DNA from: a bacterium
Lineage (GTDB): Bacteria; SM23-31; JAUVVT01
Direction of reading: 5' to 3'
Assembly (NCBI GenBank): GCA_030604505.1
Contig: JAUVVT010000131.1
Coordinates: 1-6,086 of the forward strand
Length of the DNA stretch: 6,086 nt
Position 1 is the stretch's first letter, and each line of letters opens with the position of its first letter. Position numbers and translations under genes: made by a program. Under the pieces are notes generated by a model, which ran no database searches, was not told the DNA's origin, and saw nothing but the letters and a program-made list of their open reading frames with translations. Below, piece after piece: positions 1 through 6,086 of the stretch.

Positions 1-2175
1 ATCACCAAATTTATAATCAATCCCACCTGAAAATGCCCTGCCGTGCTCCGAGCGCAGGTATAATCTATAAGTATTATACTGATAATTCCCACAAGGAAGG
101 AAAATATCACGTATATCGTCATCCTCATCAAGATATTCATTATAATTATATCCGCTGAAACCAATCATATCTCCTGATGAAAAGGATGTATAAAAACCAC
201 CCGAAAACCTTTTTGTCTCGAGGATATTTTCATTATTTGTAACATAATAAACAGAACTATTGAGTCTTATACTTCTCAAACCGTATTTATTAATCCACTT
301 ATTAAGTGTGGCATAAGAATATGTGCTTCTAATTTTATCTCTCTGTACAAAACCCATTTCGGGATTAAAATTATCACCGAGATTGAGATATTTCACATAC
401 CACGTAAATACATCTGTTTTAAGGTCTGCGAAAAGCGTCCCGGCATAATCCTTTCCCTTTATATCCGGAGTAATCGTTTTTGCTAATGAGCCTCCCATAT
501 TAAATGCAGTAGTGAACGGGAAAAATCCATCTATTCCAAATGCACGGTTATATTTATCACTGGAACTCTGTTTATTTAAAGCAATCAATCCTATACTTGA
601 ATTCCTGAAAACATCATGCTTGAGTCGAAAAGTGGTGTAATTTGTAGTAGGTTCTATACTGCCATCAGAGAGTTCTTCTTCCCGCGCCTGCATACTCATA
701 AAGCCGACCGAATTCTTGCCAACTTTACCCGTAATTTTAGTACCGCCCAGAAGAGGAACTTCCTCTTCCTCTTTTAATCCTATCCTTCTGCTGTAGTTTA
801 ACAAATAACCAGCTCCGCGACCGCCACTACTTGAAGAAATCCGTGTGCTCCTTTCAGAGCTACTACTAGTTGAAAGTGATACATCCCCAAATTGAAACAA
901 ACCGGCATTTTCAAGGAAAAAATCTCTCTTCTCAGGAAAATATAAGTTAAATCGCGAAGTATTGACAATCTCCTGGTCAGCCTCGACCTGAGCAAAATCT
1001 GTATTGTAAGAAAAATCAGCCCTCAGATTTCCTGTTAGTCTGTAAATAACATCCACACCGCCGTCAAAGTCTGAAAGGGATTTATTCGGAATATATTCCC
1101 GTGTACTACTTCCATCGACATAAGGTATAATCTCGATACTTTTACCCTTAGATAATCCTTTAAGCCCAGCCATTTCACCATAAAGAGAAACACGATATTT
1201 TCCGTTATAACTCAAGCTGCGGGGAATATATGACCAGAAAGTTTTTTCAATTTTTCTCTTGATTTCCCTGCCGAAGTTTACACCCCATCTATCCAAATCT
1301 TCTTTAAACCTTATCGCATAGAAGGGAATTGCAATCTCCGTTGACCATCCAAATTCAGTTCTCTTAGAGTCGCACTTCCAAATTGTATTCCAGTCAGCAT
1401 TTATATTCTTTCCTTCTTCAGTTACCATAGCATCATATCTTGCTCCTTCGGGATTTGTCCTGAAGTAATAACAGTTTTTCTTATCGTTAAATGTATCTAA
1501 AAATATTTCAATATTATCATTATTAGACAATATCGCATCCCGCCTCATCTCATTAGAAATTACTTTATCAGGTTCATTGTCATAACAGGTTATTCCGAAA
1601 TAAATGTTTTCATCATCCATAATTACCCTAACCACCGTTCTTTCGGAAGCCCTACTTTTATCAAACGGTTCCTGTTGAATAAATCCCTCAGAAGGAGTAC
1701 ACTGATTCCATTCTGGTTCATCTAATATTCCGTCAATTTTAATGGAAGAATTCACCTTTTTGACATAAATTATTTTTCTTTCCTGCAGAGCGGGATATTC
1801 GTTTTCTTTTGGTAAACCACTTATCTGAACAATGGTTGGATTCTTTATTCCTATATTCTCAAGCATATTCCTGACAAATTCCGCTTCATTTATATCACGA
1901 CAATCGCCAACCTGGACTATAAAATTATCATTCAAAAAACTCACATAAACCGGTTTATAAGTTATCTCGCTTATTTTCTTTGCAATGGCTTTTGCATTCT
2001 TTAGCGATTTTGCATTTACAACATTAACACGATAAACATCCCATGCCGTTTCTTTACCGTAAATCTCTATCAATTCCTGAGCCGAAGAGATATTAAAATT
2101 CAGAAATAAAATAAACATAGAAAACTTTAAAAACAGATGAAAATTCTGCTTAAATATTTTAAATCTTGATAACAT
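1..2175 (-). CDS. SPOR / CBM9-like / DUF5916 outer-membrane protein, C-terminus outside window
   Basis: The frame stays open from the ATG at 2175 to the window edge (725 codons), so the 3' end is missing. The ATG is preceded by GAGAGA (2184-2189) at an 8-base spacing. Residues 1-32 look like a signal peptide: basic start, hydrophobic core at about 18-29, cleavage likely after SSA-32. Residues about 45-118 read as a SPOR domain, with WDVYRVNVVNAKSLKNAKAI followed by PVYV and FIVQVGD. Residues about 137-330 match the CBM9-like module that precedes DUF5916: IKIDGILDEPEWN (145-157), DNIEIFLDTF (220-229), GWSTEIAIPF (276-285). The DUF5916 region starts near 298 (WGVNFGREIKRK) and has the family signature FAQVEADQ (394-401) followed by RFNLYFPEKRDFFLEN (408-423). 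The rest has alternating, aromatic-rich strands as expected of an outer-membrane barrel. DUF5916 proteins have no firmly established function, and a role in carbohydrate binding or surface export is inferred. The next gene upstream is the GH36-like lipoprotein, same strand. Confidence 0.9.
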   Translation of the reverse strand, partial: MLSRFKIFKQNFHLFLKFSMFILFLNFNISSAQELIEIYGKETAWDVYRVNVVNAKSLKNAKAIAKKISEITYKPVYVSFLNDNFIVQVGDCRDINEAEFVRNMLENIGIKNPTIVQISGLPKENEYPALQERKIIYVKKVNSSIKIDGILDEPEWNQCTPSEGFIQQEPFDKSRASERTVVRVIMDDENIYFGITCYDNEPDKVISNEMRRDAILSNNDNIEIFLDTFNDKKNCYYFRTNPEGARYDAMVTEEGKNINADWNTIWKCDSKRTEFGWSTEIAIPFYAIRFKEDLDRWGVNFGREIKRKIEKTFWSYIPRSLSYNGKYRVSLYGEMAGLKGLSKGKSIEIIPYVDGSSTREYIPNKSLSDFDGGVDVIYRLTGNLRADFSYNTDFAQVEADQEIVNTSRFNLYFPEKRDFFLENAGLFQFGDVSLSTSSSSERSTRISSSSGGRGAGYLLNYSRRIGLKEEEEVPLLGGTKITGKVGKNSVGFMSMQAREEELSDGSIEPTTNYTTFRLKHDVFRNSSIGLIALNKQSSSDKYNRAFGIDGFFPFTTAFNMGGSLAKTITPDIKGKDYAGTLFADLKTDVFTWYVKYLNLGDNFNPEMGFVQRDKIRSTYSYATLNKWINKYGLRSIRLNSSVYYVTNNENILETKRFSGGFYTSFSSGDMIGFSGYNYNEYLDEDDDIRDIFLPCGNYQYNTYRLYLRSEHGRAFSGGIDYKFGD

Positions 2176-2183
2176 TATTGCAT

Positions 2184-2189
2184 TCTCTC
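2184..2189 (-). promoter_or_regulatory. Ribosome binding site for the DUF5916 gene
   Basis: On the minus strand GAGAGA stands 8 bases before the ATG at 2175, which supports this start. A second ATG at 2183 lies directly after the GAGAGA and opens only a two-codon frame (ATG CAA TAA) whose stop overlaps the real start as TAATG. It is too close to the purine run to be a normal start and is probably a coincidence. Confidence 0.5.
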
Positions 2190-2313
2190 AATTACCAGAA
2201 TTTGGGAATATTTAATACAATTCAAGACTTTGCATGAAATCTTAAAAAGTTTGGAAATCCTTCTCTGATCTTTTCTTAATATTTTTTGTAATCTTCAATT
2301 ATATTAGGTTTAT

Positions 2314-2342
2314 AATTTAGTTATATTTTTCATTTTTATCAA
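2314..2342 (-). promoter_or_regulatory. Possible weak promoter for the DUF5916 gene
   Basis: In the 205-base gap between the two genes the minus strand has TTGATA (2337-2342), a 17-base spacer and TAAATT (2314-2319). This fits a sigma-70 -35/-10 pair with five of six and four of six matches. In DNA this AT-rich such matches arise often by chance. No convincing terminator hairpin follows the GH36-like gene, so the two genes may instead be read as one transcript. Confidence 0.2.
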
Positions 2343-2380
2343 TAAAAAATATTTGTTTTCATTATATGATCATCCAACTC

Positions 2381-4489
2381 TTATCTTGGAGAAGCTTCAA
2401 GAAATAGAAAGTTTTTAAACCCAATCCTGATTTTATCAGTCGGTCCTTTAACGGTACCGATTTCAACGTTTTGAATATAATCTTTTAACAGATATTTTCT
2501 CTTTTCCAGACCTCTTAACTCAATATCACCCTTCCAGCGTGTCGAAAAAAATGAGTAATAATAATTTTCATCCTTTTTTATAAGATGAGTCTCCGGTTTG
2601 TCATGCACTATGTCATAAAAATTTAAGTACTCGCCTTCGCATAATCTTTTTTCGTTATAAATCTTTAACCAGGTTTTATAAATCACTTTGCTATAATCCG
2701 AACGCAGCGATATATATTTGAGCGAAATTACACCACCTGTCCCGATATAAGAAGTAAAATCTTTAGTTCCTGATTCATAATAATTACAATCAACAGCCGC
2801 TTTTCCTTCAAATATTGCTTTTAATGCCTTGATTTTACTTCTCAATTGAAATTCTCTTGTTTGACTGCCAATTACAGGCATATTATATTGTAACATATTG
2901 TAAATCGAAGGGCAAACTATATCAGGATTTACTTTTAAGACAAAATCCGGTTTTATATCGACCGAAGCTCTATAAATAATTTTAAAAAATTCCGACAGAG
3001 ATTCAAGCGATTCAGAAGGTGAACTATGGTTATGATTTGGAGCATAACAAAATGGAACGGAATTTAAATATGCACCGTCAAAGTAAAGCCCATCAAATCC
3101 CCAGTCACCTATGAACTTTCTCACAAGTTCTACAGTATATTCTCTCACTTCTGTATGCGCCGGACAAAGATAATAGGAGCCCCATCCACTCATCTCCCTA
3201 TTCCCATTTTTATCTAAAATAAACCAGTCTTCTTTACCAATCCTTGAGACAACTTCAGCAGTCAAAGGCAAAAACAACAGCATTGCCTTAAATCCATTCT
3301 TATGAATCAAATAGACAATTTCTTTAATACTTTTTTCACCAGAAGGGAAGATTTTGCGGTCAGGGGAAAAATCTCCGATCCGGTTAAACCAGCCGACATC
3401 GATAACAATCCATTTTATACCAAGTTCTTTCAATTCGGAAAATTTACTGTATATATCGCTTTGAGTAAAATTTTCTCCAAAACCTCTTGTCGACCAGTAC
3501 GGAGCATAAGCTTCTTTCGGAGTATTTATATTTGAATAGCCCTGAACATTTAGTATTTTTTTCAGAGTTTTCAGCGGATTAAAGTAATCCAGATTATGCA
3601 CAATTACAGCATACTTATATGTTCTGTAAGTTTCATTCGGTTCAAGTTTTATTTCCGGCTCTTCAGTAATACAGACACTGACAGTTTTATCAAATTCAAC
3701 TTTCACATGAAAGCTGACAATCTTAGGTTCAGACTCAATCACTGCCACAGCCATCCCCATCTTTTCACTCCAAAGATCTACCATGGGAATCCCCTGCCCG
3801 CTTGAATAAGCGGAATTGCTGTCAACAATGCGAATTGTGCCTGTATAGTTATCTCTTGAATAATCTTCGGTTATCTTTTCGACCCAGTTTTCACCGATTC
3901 CGTGAAACGACCAGAAATCAAAAGGTTCGACAAGCCTTTTTACCAATGAAGCATCAAGCCTGTAATTATTATTAAATGTTTTTTCAATATCAATAATCTT
4001 ATTACTTTCAAGATTCTTATATTCAGCATATATTACTGCAGCATCAGGAAATTTATCATATAGTTCGATTATCAGCTTTTTTTCAATTTTCACTTTTTCG
4101 GATTCATCCGTAATACTCCTTAAAATCAGTCTCCTGCCTTTCCCGAACCTGTTTGAGATAACCTCAAGATGAGGTTTTTCTTCTGTTAAATTAAAATTCT
4201 TTATTTCGCCTCCATTTACAAAAATATAATGCGGAGGTTTTGCCAGATACTCCTCAGGTTCAGCATAATTCAAAGAGTGTCCCATTTTATCGGTTTCAAA
4301 AAATACTTTAATAAACATCTGTTTGTCGATTCTCAGTCTGATGAGTTCATTTCTGAACCAGATATATCTATTTGTAATCTCAAGAAATTTAATTTTTTCA
4401 TTCTTCTGCCCGCAAGTTAAAACCGATATGAATAAAACAATTAATATTATAACTTTTCTGATAAAATTAAATATATTTGTGTTTTCCAT
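2381..4489 (-). CDS. Secreted lipoprotein, GH36-like (clan GH-D) glycoside hydrolase
   Basis: A 702-residue protein ending in TAA at 2381-2383. The frame is open to an ATG at 4570, but the start at 4489 is preferred. It has AGGA 8 bases upstream and gives a signal peptide with basic R11-K12, a hydrophobic core at 13-24 and a lipobox-like VLTC with C26 as the lipidated residue. Threonine before the cysteine is less usual but tolerated in some lineages. Residues about 30-300 form a beta-rich N-terminal region, as in GH36 enzymes. The (beta/alpha)8 barrel starts near YAPYWSTRGFG (328-338) and has the typical IKWIVIDVGW (358-367) with GDFSPDRKIFPSG (372-384), then LCPAHTEVREY (441-451). FDGLYFDG (465-472) holds D471 as the likely nucleophile. 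GTGGVISLKY (583-592) and a C-terminal beta domain follow. By family, a retaining alpha-galactosidase-type activity on alpha-linked sugars is the best guess, but the acid/base residue is not clear and the true substrate may differ. It probably sits on the outer or periplasmic membrane face. Confidence 0.85.
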   Translation of the reverse strand: MENTNIFNFIRKVIILIVLFISVLTCGQKNEKIKFLEITNRYIWFRNELIRLRIDKQMFIKVFFETDKMGHSLNYAEPEEYLAKPPHYIFVNGGEIKNFNLTEEKPHLEVISNRFGKGRRLILRSITDESEKVKIEKKLIIELYDKFPDAAVIYAEYKNLESNKIIDIEKTFNNNYRLDASLVKRLVEPFDFWSFHGIGENWVEKITEDYSRDNYTGTIRIVDSNSAYSSGQGIPMVDLWSEKMGMAVAVIESEPKIVSFHVKVEFDKTVSVCITEEPEIKLEPNETYRTYKYAVIVHNLDYFNPLKTLKKILNVQGYSNINTPKEAYAPYWSTRGFGENFTQSDIYSKFSELKELGIKWIVIDVGWFNRIGDFSPDRKIFPSGEKSIKEIVYLIHKNGFKAMLLFLPLTAEVVSRIGKEDWFILDKNGNREMSGWGSYYLCPAHTEVREYTVELVRKFIGDWGFDGLYFDGAYLNSVPFCYAPNHNHSSPSESLESLSEFFKIIYRASVDIKPDFVLKVNPDIVCPSIYNMLQYNMPVIGSQTREFQLRSKIKALKAIFEGKAAVDCNYYESGTKDFTSYIGTGGVISLKYISLRSDYSKVIYKTWLKIYNEKRLCEGEYLNFYDIVHDKPETHLIKKDENYYYSFFSTRWKGDIELRGLEKRKYLLKDYIQNVEIGTVKGPTDKIRIGFKNFLFLEASPR

Positions 4490-4497
4490 TATTAAAA

Positions 4498-4510
4498 TCC
4501 TACTTTCCTT
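4498..4510 (-). promoter_or_regulatory. Ribosome binding site fixing the start of the GH36-like gene
   Basis: Read on the minus strand, AAGGAAAGTAGGA ends 8 bases before the ATG at 4489. This purine-rich stretch, with the lipoprotein signal peptide that follows, favours this start over the ATG at 4570, which falls inside a repeat and would add 27 residues unlike a leader. Confidence 0.6.
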
Positions 4511-4546
4511 GAAAGATGCAACGGTAAAAAATGGAAAATTAGAAAA

Positions 4547-4580
4547 GGACAATCCGAGGGTTGTCCCCACAGGATTGTGG
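4547..4580. repeat. Dispersed repeat with two hairpins in the GH36-like gene leader
   Basis: GGACAA...TTGTCC (4547-4566) and CCACA...TGTGG (4567-4580) form two adjacent short hairpins, 58 bases or more upstream of the start codon. The first 26 bases (4547-4572) match 5621-5646 at 22 of 26 positions, so this is a copy of a dispersed element. ACAATCC (4549-4555) can alternatively pair with GGATTGT (4572-4578), which would exclude both hairpins. Confidence 0.6.
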
Positions 4581-4664
4581 AATTTAATATAAATTAATAT
4601 TAGGACTTTGATATATTTTCATTTATTTACATAGACATAACAAGTACTGAGATTTATTTTTACA

Positions 4665-4700
4665 GCCCCCTTTGTCCCCCTTTTTTAAGGCGGATTTCAG
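4665..4700. repeat. C-rich repeat remnant (CCCCCTTTGTCCCCC type)
   Basis: The stretch GCCCCCTTTGTCCCCC, then TTTTTTAAGGCGGATTT, stands out from the surrounding AT-rich DNA. It contains CCTT-TTTT-AAGG (4679-4690), a short hairpin. From memory, similar C-run/G-run palindromes are dispersed between genes in many bacterial lineages. This looks like a degenerate copy with its right G-run lost. It could also be chance. Confidence 0.4.
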
Positions 4701-4880
4701 TGGAAGAACACTAAGGGATTGATTTTTGACTTTTTGCCGTGTAATCTTGAAAGTAAAGTAACAAAGAAACTTTATTATACTTGTTCTAACTTGAATAATT
4801 CATAATAGTCGTATAAAAATTAAATCAGTTTATATTGTTTGACAATTTTTTTCATTTTTCTTTAGAAGGGTGCTTTTTTA

Positions 4881-4967
4881 TGACAAAATATTGTCATTTT
4901 GCGGGTATTTTTGACAAAATATTGTCATATTTTGTCATTTTTTAGCGCTTTTGACAAAATATTGTCA
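4881..4967. promoter_or_regulatory. Array of three identical 16-base near-palindromes (putative operators)
   Basis: TGACAAAATATTGTCA occurs exactly at 4881-4896, 4912-4927 and 4952-4967. The arms TGACAA and TTGTCA are perfect inverted repeats around AATA. Start-to-start distances are 31 and 40 bases, close to three and four turns of DNA, so all three would face the same side. An extra half-site, TTTTGTCA, adjoins copy two at 4930-4937, and TTGACAA lies upstream at 4839-4845. The layout suits cooperative binding of a dimeric regulator, or iterons, but no regulator or replication gene is in the window. The nearest gene start is that of the GH36-like gene, about 390 bases away. Confidence 0.5.
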
Positions 4968-5096
4968 TTTCATTATTTATTGTATTTTAAGTATTTATCG
5001 GTATTTTTTGATTCATTTTTTTCTTAAAAATCAAGATTTTTTTTAATGTGAGAAGACAAAAAGTAAAAATTAAGTTTCCATTTAAAAAAGGTTTTT

Positions 5097-5121
5097 GGTC
5101 GACCTACCAGGTCGCCCCTAC
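5097..5121. repeat. GC-rich hairpin of the REP-like family
   Basis: CGACCT-ACC-AGGTCG (5100-5114) is a perfect six-pair hairpin. It is followed by CGCCCCTAC (5113-5121), a tail found again after the palindrome at 5651-5670. The GC content contrasts sharply with its surroundings. It seems to be part of the same composite as the palindrome directly downstream. Confidence 0.6.
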
Positions 5122-5167
5122 TTGATGAACTTTGTAAGGGCGGTTCGCGAACCGCCCTTACATCAAA
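5122..5167. repeat. 30-base perfect palindrome, REP-like
   Basis: The half TGTAAGGGCGGTTCG (5133-5147) is followed at once by its exact reverse complement up to 5162, giving a 30-base perfect palindrome. TTGATG (5122-5127) and CATCAA (5161-5166) add an outer, partly overlapping symmetry. It lies within 20 bases of the hairpin at 5100-5114. It is likely a mobile, non-coding intergenic palindrome. It could act as a transcription roadblock or terminator in either direction, but it lacks a following T-run. Confidence 0.75.
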
Positions 5168-5211
5168 ATAAACATATTAAGTACCCAAAAATTGCGATAC
5201 AAGATGGACAT

Positions 5212-5248
5212 GAGATTGCCACGCTCCCTTCGGTCGCTCGCAATGACA
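5212..5248. repeat. GATTGC...GCAATGACA dispersed repeat, copy 1
   Basis: Begins GAGATTGCCACGCTCC, continues CTTCGGTCGCTC and ends GCAATGACA. It is an imperfect palindrome with ATTGC and GCAAT at its ends. From memory, this type of sequence is widely dispersed between genes in diverse bacteria. It carries no coding potential here. Confidence 0.6.
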
Positions 5249-5265
5249 ATAGACTGCTAAAAAAG

Positions 5266-5300
5266 TAGATTGCAACATCGCTCCGCTCCTCGTAATGGCA
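5266..5300. repeat. GATTGC...TAATGGCA dispersed repeat, copy 2, degenerate
   Basis: TAGATTGCAACATCGCTCC followed by GCTCCTCGTAATGGCA lines up along its length with the copy at 5212-5248, in the same orientation and 54 bases further on. It is more diverged (GTAATGGCA in place of GCAATGACA). A third, truncated and inverted trace, TTCATTGCGAG, is at 5602-5612. Confidence 0.5.
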
Positions 5301-5337
5301 TAATGGTAATTTTTATGTTAACAATATCATATTTACT

Positions 5338-5549
5338 CCTTATTGCAATTTTCAGGTAATCACAATAGTTATTATTATAAATAACTTTATTTTAATATAA
5401 TAAATATTATGCGTAATGTCAAGGATTATTTTAGTATTATTACGAATATTTTAGAAAATAAGAAATTGAGATATTTTAACAGGATAAAATATATAACCTG
5501 ATCTATTATTAAATTTTCTATTTTGTTATTACCTGAAAATTGCTATAGG
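5338..5549. mobile_element. MITE-like AT-rich segment with inverted ends
   Basis: The left end, CCT then TATTGCAATTTTCAGGTAAT (5341-5360), returns inverted at the right end as ATTACCTGAAAATTGC (5528-5543) followed by TATAGG. The 16-base core is a perfect inverted repeat, and similarity continues inward (CACAATAG at 5361-5368 against CTATTTTGTT at 5518-5527, inverted). The 212-base element has no open frame, as expected of a non-autonomous miniature transposable element. No clear target-site duplication is visible, so mobility is inference; two copies of a dispersed repeat in opposite orientation would look the same. Confidence 0.4.
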
Positions 5550-5601
5550 ATAATCAAGAAATATAAAAACAATAAATTGTATGAATCAAATTGGTTATGA
5601 A

Positions 5602-5675
5602 ACTTCATTGCGAGACATAAGGATAACCCGAGGATTGTCCCTACAGCATAGGGCGAACGGCCGTTCGCCCCTACA
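5602..5675. repeat. Composite repeat with 20-base perfect palindrome
   Basis: A trace of the GATTGC/GCAAT repeat (TTCATTGCGAG, 5602-5612, inverted) is followed by GGATAACCCGAGGATTGTCC (5621-5640), a relative of the leader repeat at 4547. Then comes GGGCGAACGGCCGTTCGCCC (5651-5670), a perfect palindrome, with the tail CTACA. Several repeat families appear joined here, the same mixture as around 5097-5300. Confidence 0.65.
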
Positions 5676-5700
5676 TTAAAACTATAAATATTAATATTTA

Positions 5701-5720
5701 TATTGCAATTTTCAGGTATT
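5701..5720 (+). repeat. Third copy of the MITE-like end sequence
   Basis: TATTGCAATTTTCAGGTA (5701-5718) is identical to 5341-5358, in the same orientation, exactly 360 bases downstream. No inverted partner is seen between here and the window end. It may be a solo end or another member of a short dispersed repeat. Confidence 0.55.
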
Positions 5721-5928
5721 ATGTATTAAAGTTATTATACCGTTTTTATGTTGAATTGACCCTAATTATTTTTTATATATCCTAAAGATTATATTTATTT
5801 TTTATCCCGTGTAATCTGGACAGAATCTTTAATTTCAAATGACAAAATTAAAATCGCTGAAGGATCGGGACAGGATCTTTTGAAAATACTTTTACTACAA
5901 TTTTTAAAAAATCAATGATTTGGTTACA

Positions 5929-5992
5929 TAAATAAAAAATCTTATGAATTATTCAGACTAAATAAAAAAATCTTGTTATTTAAATAAATCTT
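5929..5992. repeat. Short A/T-rich direct repeats upstream of the tRNA
   Basis: TAAATAAAAAATCTT (5929-5943), TAAATAAAAAAATCTT (5959-5974) and TAAATAAATCTT (5981-5992) are three related copies, 30 and 22 bases apart. They end about 60 bases before the tRNA, where A-tract DNA can help transcription as an UP-like or bent element. In DNA this AT-rich the likeness may be chance. Confidence 0.3.
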
Positions 5993-6052
5993 TTTTAAAT
6001 TTAAAAGCAATAAATTTTATAGCAGGGTTAAATTTTTCTATTTTGACAACTT

Positions 6053-6086
6053 GGAAAGGTGGCCGAGTTGGCTGAAGGCGATCGCC
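6053..6086 (+). tRNA. tRNA-Ser (partial, 5' part only)
   Basis: The sequence fits the start of a serine tRNA: acceptor strand GGAAAGG (6053-6059), T8 and G9, a three-pair D stem GCC (6062-6064) with GGC (6077-6079), and a D loop with GG at 6070-6071. The 5' strand of the anticodon stem, ATCGC (6081-6085), follows. The three-pair D stem with a large loop is typical of class II tRNAs, and the GGA start points to Ser rather than Leu. The window ends at position 32 of the tRNA, so the anticodon and the variable arm are not visible. Confidence 0.85.

Larger units (their letters stand above)
4490..6052. other. Long repeat-rich intergenic region without a credible gene
   Basis: About 1.56 kb between the GH36-like gene (leftward) and the tRNA gene (rightward). 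No frame on either strand combines useful length, a ribosome binding site and protein-like composition. The promoter of the GH36-like gene must lie at its left end and that of the tRNA at its right end, but no strong -35/-10 pair stands out for either. The stretches not covered by repeat entries (about 4581-4664, 4701-4838, 4968-5096, 5168-5211, 5550-5603 and 5721-5928) are AT-rich and show nothing assignable. One 11-base string, CCGTGTAATCT, occurs at both 4737-4747 and 5807-5817. Confidence 0.75.

Noticed and set aside
798..995. 65-codon minus-strand open frame
   Set aside because: It lies wholly inside the DUF5916 gene in another frame of the same strand, and its protein has no recognisable features.
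3302..3535. Plus-strand open frames opposite the GH36-like gene (also 3596-3805, 4229-4420 and 4323-4592)
   Set aside because: They run antisense to a well-supported gene and their translations are low-complexity and unlike any family I know.
4490..4570. An upstream start for the GH36-like protein at 4570, adding 27 residues
   Set aside because: The extension comes partly from a dispersed repeat, lacks a good ribosome binding site, and would bury the lipoprotein signal peptide that starts at 4489.
4881..4967. CRISPR array
   Set aside because: The repeats are only 16 bases, the intervals of 15 and 24 bases are too short and uneven, and there is no cas gene.
5581..5679. 32-codon plus-strand open frame
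   Set aside because: More than half of it is repeat sequence including the palindrome, and no ribosome binding site precedes it.
6042..6047. TTGACA as a -35 box for the tRNA
   Set aside because: It lies only 5 bases before the mature tRNA start, so its -10 box would fall inside the tRNA.

Overview
This is an AT-rich window from a Gram-negative bacterium. The organism cannot be named from the sequence. An outer-membrane DUF5916 protein, a secreted GH-D-type lipoprotein with a relaxed lipobox, and low GC together suggest the FCB superphylum (Bacteroidota/Ignavibacteria-like lineages and relatives); this is inference.

The left two thirds hold two minus-strand genes. Positions 1-2175 are the 5' 725 codons of an outer-membrane protein: signal peptide, a SPOR-like domain, a family-9-type carbohydrate-binding (CBM9-like) domain, then the DUF5916 region. 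Its C-terminus lies beyond position 1. After a 205-base gap, positions 2381-4489 encode a complete 702-residue lipoprotein related to GH36/melibiase-type alpha-galactosidases of clan GH-D. The two products could work together at the cell surface on a carbohydrate, one cleaving and one binding or exporting. Only their neighbouring position and domain content support this; no substrate can be read from the sequence.

The right part, 4490-6052, is about 1.56 kb with no credible gene. It is crowded with repeats. There is a leader-embedded repeat upstream of the GH36-like gene, and a C-rich repeat remnant at 4665-4700. Three identical copies of a 16-base near-palindrome lie at helical spacing at 4881-4967, resembling an operator array. 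GC-rich palindromes of a REP-like family sit at 5097-5167 and 5621-5675, and two degenerate copies of a GATTGC...GCAATGAC-type repeat at 5212-5300. A 212-base AT-rich segment with inverted ends (5338-5549) has a third copy of its end at 5701, and A/T-rich short repeats occur at 5929-5992.

The window ends inside a plus-strand tRNA gene (6053-6086), most likely tRNA-Ser, cut just before the anticodon.
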